Assembly: GCA_047619485.1 (NCBI GenBank)
Contig: JBLHKE010000205.1
Span: 1 to 10,967, forward strand
Direction: 5' to 3'
DNA from: JBLHKE01 sp047619485
GTDB taxonomy: Bacteria; Verrucomicrobiota; Verrucomicrobiia; Verrucomicrobiales; DEV007
Length of the DNA stretch: 10,967 nucleotides
A model generated the notes under the pieces. The model had not been told where the DNA came from. It made no database searches and saw nothing but the letters and a program-made list of their open reading frames with translations. Below, in pieces: positions 5,103 through 10,967 of this stretch. The position numbers and the translations under genes were made by a program. Position 1 is the first letter of the stretch, and each line of letters starts with the position of its first letter.

Positions 5103-8100
5103 ATGATCCGATCCCTATTCCTCACTTGCTTTTTTACCGGTTGCGCAATCGTGCGCGCCGAACTCATCCCGGCGGAGAATTTCGTCGTCCCTAACGACCT
5201 CGAAGTCACCGTTTGGGCGAGTTCGCCGATGTTCTACAACCCGACCAACATGGATGTCGACCAGCACGGTCGTATCTGGGTGGCGGAGGCGGTGAACTAC
5301 CGCAAGTTCAAGAACAAGGGCTTCGATGTGGAGTTCCCCGAGGGTGACCGTGTTGTCTGGATGCAGGACACCAATGGAGATGGTAGAGCGGACAAGTCAC
5401 AGGTGTTCGTGCAGGACAAAGCTCTTGTCGCACCGCTCGGGATCTCGGTGATCGACAACCGTATCCTCGTCGCGGCGGCTCCACACATGGTGCAATACAC
5501 CGACGTCGATCGGAATGGTATCTTCGATCCGAAGATCGACAAGAAGGAGCTGTGGCTCACCGGTTTCGGGGGGCAGGACCACGACCATTCCTTGCACTCG
5601 ATCACGGTCGGCCCCGACGGTTGGTTCTATTTCAACGCAGGCAACGCCGGGCCGCACATCGTTACCGATAGAGGTGGCTGGACGCTGCGCGCGGGGAGTT
5701 CTTACAACGGCGGTGCGCCGAGCATGGGCAGCAACAAACCAGGGCTCATCAGCGATGATGGTCGCATGTGGGTCGGCGGAGTCGCCTTGCGCATCCGGCC
5801 AGACGGTACGAAAATGTCAGTGATCGGGCATAACTTCCGCAACAGCTACGAGCAGTGCATCACTTCCTTCGGCGATGTCTTCCAGAACGACAACGACGAC
5901 CCGCCAGCCTGTCGCACGACGTGGTTGATGGAGTATGGCAACCTCGGATTCGCCTCGGCTGATGGCACGCGTACCTGGCGCGGTGACCAGCAACCGGGTC
6001 AGCCCGTGCCGGTCGCCGAATGGCGCCAGGAAGATCCGGGCACCATCCCTGCCGGCGATGTCTACGGCAACGGGGCGCCCACCGGGATCTGTTTTTACGA
6101 GAACGGCGCGCTGCCAGCGAAGTACCGCGGTCTGTTATTGAGTGCGGAGTCGGCCGGACGCGTGATCTACGGATACTTCCCGAAACCGGAGGGCGCGGGG
6201 TTCGAACTCGAGCGTTTCGATTTCATGAAGCCGAAGAAAGGCAGCAAGAAAGAAAGCTGGTTCCGCCCGGCCGATGTGATGGTCGGTGCCGATGGTGCGA
6301 TCTATGTTGCCGACTGGTACGACCCGGGCGTCGGAGGCCACCGGATGCAGGACAAGGGCGCCAACGGCACGATCTACCGCATTGCCCCAAAGGGCTTCAA
6401 GCCGGTCAATCCGAAGTTCGATCTCCAGACAAGCGCTGGTCAACTCGCAGCGCTAGGCAGTCCAGCCTGCAACGTGCGCGACCTCGGATTTAGTGGACTG
6501 CTTCCAAAAGTGGACGTGGTGGAGTTTCCGATGGGTAGCGAAAATCCTTACGTGAGAGCGCGCAGCGTTTGGCTGATGGCAAACAGGAAAGACCCGAGTG
6601 CCGTCGAGAAAATTCTCACTGAGGATGTCGATCCCCAGAACAGAATCATGGCGTTTCGCGCCCTGCGCCGGGCAGGCCGAGATGTCTTGAAATACGCCCA
6701 GCTAGTGGCTGGAGACAAGTCGTCTGCCGTCCGCCGCGAGATCTTGCTGGCGCTCCGTGATGTGCCTTTCGCGAAGAAGGCGGCCATCCTGCAAGAACTC
6801 GCCGCTGGCTACGACGGCAGCGATCGATGGTACCTTGAGGCGCTTGGCACAGCGTGCGAAAACCACGAGACGGAGTTCTACAAAACCTATGCAGCCAGCC
6901 GCGAGAAAAACCCGCTGAAGTGGAACCAGGAGCAGGCTGGGATTGCGTGGCGCATGCATCTTGTTTCTGCCGCCGCCGATTTTCTGAAGCGTGCGATGTC
7001 GACGGAGTTACCAGAATCGGCGCGTAGACAAGCGATCATTGGCATCGCATTCATCAAACACAAGAGTGCTGCTGAAGCGATGGCGAAGATTGCGAACGAG
7101 GGACCTGCGGATCTCAAGGAATATGCCAACTGGTGGGGGCACCACCGCAATGATAACGATTGGAAGTCGTTCGATATCATCAGTTTGTTCCCGCGCCCGG
7201 CGATTGTGGTGAACCCGAAAAAGAAAAATGGCAAGCCGCGCAAGAACAACATCAAGATCGCTGGTGAAAAGATGTTCTCTAGCCCGGTGGTGCGCGGGAA
7301 GCAGATCGCCGACATCGAAGTGGATATCAGCGGTGTCTCGCGATTGTTCCTGGTGACCAATGATGCCGGAGACGGTATCAGCTCGGACTGGGGCAACTGG
7401 ATCGAGCCGCGCCTGATCGACTCGTCGGGCAATCAGACGAAGCTCACTGACATTGTCTGGTCTGCTGCCGGGAGTGATTGGGGATCCGTCAATGTGAACC
7501 AGAACGCGATTGGTGGAGCGATGAAGGTCGGCGGGAAGCGCATCGCTTTTGGGATCGGCACCCACGCCAGCGCGACCATTCGCTACGACATTGCCGGTCG
7601 CGGGTTTGTGAAGCTGGTGGCGAAGGGCGGGATCGAAGACGCGAAGGCGTCCTCGGGCAGCGTCCGTTTCGAAGTGCACGCCGTGAAGGCGAGAAAGGCC
7701 GGGGCGCTCGATGCGAAGAAGATTGCCAAGATAAAGGGTGACGCCGCCTCAGGCAAAAAACTCTACGCTGGTGCGGCCACCTGTTTTGCCTGCCACAAGC
7801 ACGGTAACCTCGGTGCGGACATCGGACCCGACCTGAGCGCGATCGGGCAGAAGTTCGGCCGTGAGGTGATCCTCGAGAACATCCTCGACCCGAGTGCGTC
7901 GATCGCCCTCGGTTACGAGACGATGATCATCGAGACAACGGCGGGCGTCACGCACTCTGGTTTTCTGGTGGCCGATGCCGATCCGGTGATCCTCAAAGAT
8001 ATCGCTGGCCAGCCACACCGTATCGCGAGGAAAGACATCAAGTCGCGCGAGCAGCAAAAGGCTTCCATCATGCCACCCGCAGGCGCGCTGGGTCTGAACG

Positions 8101-8144
8101 AGCAGCAGCTCGCGGACCTGCTAGCGTTCCTGATGGGAGAGTAG
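5103..8144 (+). CDS. PVC-type exported dehydrogenase with HEAT, NPCBM and CxxCH haem domains
   Basis: The 1,013-residue protein starts with a Sec signal peptide, likely cut after VRA (residue 19). Residues about 25-430 form a propeller of the Pirellula/Verrucomicrobium 'membrane-bound dehydrogenase' type, with DTNGDGRAD (89-97) and TDVDRNGIFD (133-142) calcium-loop-like turns and DWYDP (404-408) near its end. HEAT-like helices follow (about 480-690), then an NPCBM-like sugar-binding beta domain (about 720-860). Last is a c-type haem domain with CFACH (Cys894, Cys897, His898) and a likely axial Met990 in IMPPAG. The expected role is periplasmic oxidation of a sugar or alcohol with electrons passed to the haem; the substrate is unknown. 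The frame is open upstream to 4983, but that would overlap the preceding gene and place the signal peptide internally, so ATG 5103 is chosen. Confidence 0.93.
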   Translation: MIRSLFLTCFFTGCAIVRAELIPAENFVVPNDLEVTVWASSPMFYNPTNMDVDQHGRIWVAEAVNYRKFKNKGFDVEFPEGDRVVWMQDTNGDGRADKSQVFVQDKALVAPLGISVIDNRILVAAAPHMVQYTDVDRNGIFDPKIDKKELWLTGFGGQDHDHSLHSITVGPDGWFYFNAGNAGPHIVTDRGGWTLRAGSSYNGGAPSMGSNKPGLISDDGRMWVGGVALRIRPDGTKMSVIGHNFRNSYEQCITSFGDVFQNDNDDPPACRTTWLMEYGNLGFASADGTRTWRGDQQPGQPVPVAEWRQEDPGTIPAGDVYGNGAPTGICFYENGALPAKYRGLLLSAESAGRVIYGYFPKPEGAGFELERFDFMKPKKGSKKESWFRPADVMVGADGAIYVADWYDPGVGGHRMQDKGANGTIYRIAPKGFKPVNPKFDLQTSAGQLAALGSPACNVRDLGFSGLLPKVDVVEFPMGSENPYVRARSVWLMANRKDPSAVEKILTEDVDPQNRIMAFRALRRAGRDVLKYAQLVAGDKSSAVRREILLALRDVPFAKKAAILQELAAGYDGSDRWYLEALGTACENHETEFYKTYAASREKNPLKWNQEQAGIAWRMHLVSAAADFLKRAMSTELPESARRQAIIGIAFIKHKSAAEAMAKIANEGPADLKEYANWWGHHRNDNDWKSFDIISLFPRPAIVVNPKKKNGKPRKNNIKIAGEKMFSSPVVRGKQIADIEVDISGVSRLFLVTNDAGDGISSDWGNWIEPRLIDSSGNQTKLTDIVWSAAGSDWGSVNVNQNAIGGAMKVGGKRIAFGIGTHASATIRYDIAGRGFVKLVAKGGIEDAKASSGSVRFEVHAVKARKAGALDAKKIAKIKGDAASGKKLYAGAATCFACHKHGNLGADIGPDLSAIGQKFGREVILENILDPSASIALGYETMIIETTAGVTHSGFLVADADPVILKDIAGQPHRIARKDIKSREQQKASIMPPAGALGLNEQQLADLLAFLMGE

Positions 8145-8202
8145 TCGCGGTGGCTTCTCGATTGCAGGCTGGTCACTGATCTCCCTTTGGGGTTCGGTGT
8201 TG

Positions 8203-8238
8203 GTCTCGAATAGGTTCTCGGCGGCTGTGTTTCGAGGC
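8203..8238 (+). promoter_or_regulatory. Hairpin that could hide the ribosome site of the oxidoreductase gene
   Basis: GTCTCGAA (8203-8210) pairs with TTCGAGGC (8231-8238) over 8 bp with one T-G wobble. The right arm contains the whole GAGG Shine-Dalgarno (8234-8237) that lies six bases before the ATG at 8244. If formed in the mRNA it would block initiation there. It matters less if translation begins at 8292. Confidence 0.3.
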
Positions 8239-8243
8239 GGCGC

Positions 8244-9887
8244 ATGACAATCTCGTTGATGCGCGCGTCAACCGCTCTAAACTCGTGCGAGATGCCAGCT
8301 ATCAGATCTACCTACGACGTCGCAATCATTGGGAGCGGCCATAATGGCCTGGTGGCCGCTTGCTATCTTGCGCGCGCCGGTCTCTCGGTGCTGGTGCTGG
8401 AAAGCGATGACGAGATCGGTGGTGCGACGCGTTCGAAGCGGGTCTTCGATGGGGTGGATGCCAAGCTATCGGTCTACTCATACCTCGTCAGTCTGTTTCC
8501 CGACAAGATCATCTCGGACCTCGGCATCGACTTGCAGCTACGCTCACGTCGGACGTCATCTTGGACACCTGCGGTTAAAAATGGGATCTCGCGCGAGCTT
8601 CTAATCCGCAACGGTGATTCGGCCGGAAATCGCCAGGCGTTTCAGAAGTTGACCGGTGGTGATAGCGACTACCGCGGGTACCTCAAACTCCAAGAGATGC
8701 AGGAGAAGCTGGCAGAGGTGGTGTGGCCCAGCTTGGTCGAGCCGCTGGTGACTCGGAAGGAGATGCGCGGCCGTCTAGATGCTGCCGGGGAGGCGGCCTG
8801 GCAATCGCTGATCGAAGAGCCTCTCGGCAACGTGATCGAGCGTCTGGTTTCGGATGACCTGATTCGCGGAATCCTATTCACCGACGGCAGGATCGGCCTG
8901 TCGACCTATCCGGACGATCCGTCCCTGTTGCAGAATCGGTCGTTCCTCTATCACGTCATCGGTCGTGGGACGGGAGAGTGGCAGGTGCCGGTTGGCGGGA
9001 TGGGCGCATTGGTAGATGAGCTGATGCGGGTCGCCAATGCGACTGGCAACGTGAACTTCAAGACCGGTGCCAAGGTCACTGGTGTGAATCCTGATGGCGA
9101 TCAGAGTTCGCTGACGTTCGAGGTCGGTGAGGCCTCGCACGTGATCGATGCTAGCTTTATTCTCTGCAATGCATCTGCTCAGGTGCTTGAGGGATTGATT
9201 GGCGATCCAGGCGCGATTGCTGCGGCTCCGATCGAGGGGGCCGGTTTTAAGATCAATATGTTGCTAGAGAGGTTGCCGAAATTGCGCACGGATATTGCAG
9301 CGGAAGAGGCGTTCGCCGGGACCGTGCACATTGACGAGGGCTACGAGCAGATGATTGACAGCTATCGTGATAGTATGGCGGGCAAGGTTCCCGAAAAGCC
9401 ACCGGGCGAAATCTATTGTCACACGCTCACTGACAAATCTATCCTTTCTGATGAACTCAACCGGCGTGGGTTTCAAACCCTCACCTTGTTCGGGCTAGAT
9501 ATGCCGTATCGTCTGTTCGAGAACGACAATGAGGGGGTCAGGGAGCGGGTGGTGGAGAAGTATCTCGCGGGGATCAACCAGTTCCTCGAGGAACCGATCG
9601 AGAGCTGTCTGGCGTCAGATGCGAGTGGTGCTCCCTGTGTCGATGCGATGAGCCCGGTGGATCTTGAGGAGAAAATTCATTTGCCGAAGGGGAACATCTT
9701 CCACGGGAATCTAACCTGGCCGTTTGTGGAGGATGATGAAGAGGCCGGCGAGTGGGGGGTCGAGACCAAATACAAACACGTTTACCTATGTGGCTCGGCA
9801 GCCAAGCGCGGTGGCGCGGTGAGCGGGATCCCCGGTCACAATGCCGCGATGAAAGTAATTGAGATGATCGGACGTCGCCGCTTGTAG
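8244..9887 (+). CDS. PYROXD2/phytoene-desaturase-like FAD-dependent oxidoreductase
   Basis: The 547-residue protein belongs to the COG1233-type flavoprotein family that includes phytoene desaturases and PYROXD2. The N-terminal Rossmann motif is YDVAIIGSGHNGLVAACYLA (24-43), with the ribose-binding acidic residue at Glu53 in LVLESDDEIGGA. A C-terminal FAD segment VYLCGSAAKRGGAVSGIPGH follows (about 516-535). The middle is the variable substrate part, and the length fits the PYROXD2 group. The substrate is unknown; no carotenoid gene is nearby, so a pigment role is not supported. GAGG at 8234-8237 supports ATG 8244; ATG 8292 would remove 16 residues that look unlike the family and leave seven before the Rossmann strand. 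The gene follows the haem dehydrogenase by 99 bases on the same strand. Confidence 0.9.
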   Translation: MTISLMRASTALNSCEMPAIRSTYDVAIIGSGHNGLVAACYLARAGLSVLVLESDDEIGGATRSKRVFDGVDAKLSVYSYLVSLFPDKIISDLGIDLQLRSRRTSSWTPAVKNGISRELLIRNGDSAGNRQAFQKLTGGDSDYRGYLKLQEMQEKLAEVVWPSLVEPLVTRKEMRGRLDAAGEAAWQSLIEEPLGNVIERLVSDDLIRGILFTDGRIGLSTYPDDPSLLQNRSFLYHVIGRGTGEWQVPVGGMGALVDELMRVANATGNVNFKTGAKVTGVNPDGDQSSLTFEVGEASHVIDASFILCNASAQVLEGLIGDPGAIAAAPIEGAGFKINMLLERLPKLRTDIAAEEAFAGTVHIDEGYEQMIDSYRDSMAGKVPEKPPGEIYCHTLTDKSILSDELNRRGFQTLTLFGLDMPYRLFENDNEGVRERVVEKYLAGINQFLEEPIESCLASDASGAPCVDAMSPVDLEEKIHLPKGNIFHGNLTWPFVEDDEEAGEWGVETKYKHVYLCGSAAKRGGAVSGIPGHNAAMKVIEMIGRRRL

Positions 9888-10044
9888 AAGTCCGTTGTAG
9901 TTCGACCTGAATTACTCGGACTCGCTTGCCAACTGGCTGCCAGCGCCACCAAAAACGCGCGCCTTGGTGTAGTAAATCCGCATGAGGTTGCGCATCGCAC
10001 CCTGCGGGGGGGAGCAACAACCCAAGTCTCATGCCAAGGAGCAT

Positions 10045-10099
10045 GGGCGTCTCGCTCCGTCTCGGATAGCGTCGAACCTGTAGTGGGGGCGAGACGCCC
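10045..10099. repeat. Palindromic intergenic repeat, copy 2 (probable bidirectional terminator)
   Basis: GGGCGTCTCGCTCC (10045-10058) pairs with positions 10086-10099 (ending CGAGACGCCC) over 14 bp, with one T-G wobble. The loop is 27 bases. It lies in the 230-bp gap between two convergent genes, 18 bases past the minus-strand stop and 157 past the plus-strand stop, so it suits a terminator for the minus-strand gene and perhaps both. There is no T-run. The first 24 bases match copy 1 (2757-2780) at 21 positions. Confidence 0.7.
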
Positions 10100-10117
10100 C
10101 AGACCCGTCGTAGTCTG

Positions 10118-10597
10118 CTACTTGATGAGCTTCAGTGAAAGTGGGTATTGCCAGAATTCTCCGTTGTTCGCCTTGATGCCGCCGATGATGGCGAAGACAA
10201 CACCTGCAATACCTAGCACCGGCATCAGGAGCGCACCGATGACGATGATCGTAAGAACCATGAGAATGGAGCCATAAATTAGCGCTGAGATTACCCAATT
10301 GGTTACCATCTTTCCATGCCGATCGATGATTGGTGATTCATCCTTCTTCATTTGCCAGAGAACGATAGGAATGATGAGGCCAGCGAATGGGATAAGCTGG
10401 CTGAGGTGGATAAACATGCACCATTGGTTGACATCTGTGCTGCCGTTGGACGTTTGGATCTCACGGTCAGCATGCGCCCCGCTGGTATCCATGCTGCCTT
10501 CCAGCAGCCGGGCTTTTGCTTGGGCGAATTCCTCCTCGGACATGACGCCTTCAGCTTTCAGTTTGCCTAATTTCTCCAGTTCATCCGAAATACTCAT
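10118..10597 (-). CDS. SHOCT-DUF4870 membrane protein
   Basis: The 159-residue protein begins with a SHOCT-like segment (about 6-32: LEKLGKLKAEGVMSEEEF), a short oligomerisation-type motif often found at protein termini. After a polar linker comes a DUF4870 (Tic20-like) membrane domain (about 57-159): WCMFIHLSQLIPFAGLIIP, then the family signature DESPIIDRHGKMVTNWVIS (about 86-104), and further hydrophobic helices near 105-121 and 123-142, ending in GEFWQYPLSLKLIK. Three to four membrane segments are likely. The molecular role of DUF4870 is not known. GAGG on the minus strand (10608-10605), seven bases before the ATG, supports the start. It lies 63 bases downstream of the sulfatase gene and may be co-transcribed with it. 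Confidence 0.9.
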   Translation of the reverse strand: MSISDELEKLGKLKAEGVMSEEEFAQAKARLLEGSMDTSGAHADREIQTSNGSTDVNQWCMFIHLSQLIPFAGLIIPIVLWQMKKDESPIIDRHGKMVTNWVISALIYGSILMVLTIIVIGALLMPVLGIAGVVFAIIGGIKANNGEFWQYPLSLKLIK

Positions 10598-10660
10598 AAA
10601 TCATCCTCGCCATAGACGAGGAGTTTGGCAATCGTGAAGATCTCAGTTTGGGCGGTTTTG

Positions 10661-10967
10661 CTACTGATCCCAGAGTTTGTATGGATCATCGAGACGCTGC
10701 ATCTCGCCCTTGAGTAAATCCTCGAGCTGTCTGCGCTTGTTGGCGTGGGAGGGGTCTTCGGCGAGGTCGTGTTTGAGGAACTCGTGTGGATTCTCTTTGA
10801 GGTTGAAAAGCTGGGTCTCGCGCACGGTGCCGTCCATCACATCGTATTTGATCAGTTTCCAGTCGCCATGTTTCACGCAGCGCATGCCGGGCTTCGTGCC
10901 CCCGCAGTAGACGCCGTAGAGCAGTTGGCGAATACTGTCCTGTTTCCCGTCGAGCACCGGTTTGAAG
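10661..10967 (-). CDS. Sulfatase, C-terminal part (runs off the window)
   Basis: Only the last 102 codons are visible; the frame is open to the window edge, with FKPVLDGK before the first GTG (10957), so the true start lies beyond 10967. The segment has the typical C-terminal pattern of arylsulfatase-type enzymes: PVLDGK, then LYGVYCGGTKPGMRCVKHG, then WKLIKYDV and LFNLKENPHEFLKHDLAED. These enzymes hydrolyse sulfate esters, in this group usually on sulfated polysaccharides, and are normally exported. The active-site CxPSR/CxAxR motif and the signal peptide lie outside the window, so activity and substrate cannot be judged. The stop is TAG at 10663-10661. Confidence 0.87.
   Translation of the reverse strand, partial: FKPVLDGKQDSIRQLLYGVYCGGTKPGMRCVKHGDWKLIKYDVMDGTVRETQLFNLKENPHEFLKHDLAEDPSHANKRRQLEDLLKGEMQRLDDPYKLWDQ

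Noticed and set aside
7008..7679. 223-codon minus-strand frame
   Set aside because: It lies wholly inside the haem dehydrogenase gene opposite its NPCBM-like domain and has no recognisable motif.
8244..9887. Carotenoid phytoene desaturase (CrtI) annotation
   Set aside because: The motifs fit the wider family, but the N-terminal GSGHNGLVAA and overall pattern are closer to PYROXD2, and no other carotenoid gene is present.
9912..9995. 27-codon minus-strand frame (MRNLMRIYY start, ends at TAA 9914-9912) in the convergent gap
   Set aside because: Too short, no ribosome site, no known motif; perhaps the tail of a decayed gene, but this cannot be shown.

Overview
The window looks like a chromosomal piece from a Verrucomicrobiota-like (PVC group) bacterium. 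The main evidence is the 1,013-residue exported protein at 5103-8144. It combines a Pirellula/Verrucomicrobium-type dehydrogenase propeller, HEAT-like repeats, an NPCBM-like domain and a C-terminal CxxCH haem domain, an architecture known mainly from Planctomycetes and Verrucomicrobia. The tail of a sulfatase at the right edge fits the sulfatase-rich genomes of this group. This placement is inferred from gene content and was not checked against any database. Most coding DNA is GC-rich; about 60-200 and 1430-1830 are visibly richer in A+T.

Layout, left to right. A doubtful 42-codon reading frame (60-188, minus) precedes queG (250-1275, plus), which makes the last step of queuosine synthesis for tRNA. 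A 552-bp stretch without a confident gene follows (1276-1827). It holds two inverted repeats that look like minus-strand terminators, a perfect 10-bp tandem repeat and a weak 72-codon frame. Next comes a plus-strand trio: a membrane-anchored protein with a histone H1-like Lys/Ala-rich linker and a C-terminal helix-hairpin-helix (HhH) domain (1828-2730), an exported or lipid-anchored protein of BON-like repeats (2971-4431), and a second membrane-anchored HhH protein with a coiled coil in place of the linker (4462-5037). The exported haem dehydrogenase (5103-8144) and a PYROXD2/phytoene-desaturase-like FAD oxidoreductase (8244-9887) follow on the same strand. Facing them on the minus strand are a SHOCT-DUF4870 membrane protein (10118-10597) and, upstream of it, the C-terminus of a sulfatase that runs off the window (10661-10967).

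The most interesting unit is the HhH-BON-HhH trio. The two HhH proteins share the order membrane segment, extended spacer, HhH domain, and their HhH domains are identical at 33 of 72 ungapped positions. They flank an envelope protein built from a 124-residue super-repeat. A membrane-nucleic-acid or membrane-envelope tethering complex is a reasonable hypothesis, but nothing in the sequence proves a function.

Two intergenic hairpins with nearly the same GGGCGTCTCGC arm (2757-2809 and 10045-10099) look like copies of a dispersed palindromic repeat. The second sits between convergent genes, where it could act as a bidirectional terminator. No rRNA, tRNA, CRISPR array or transposase gene was seen.
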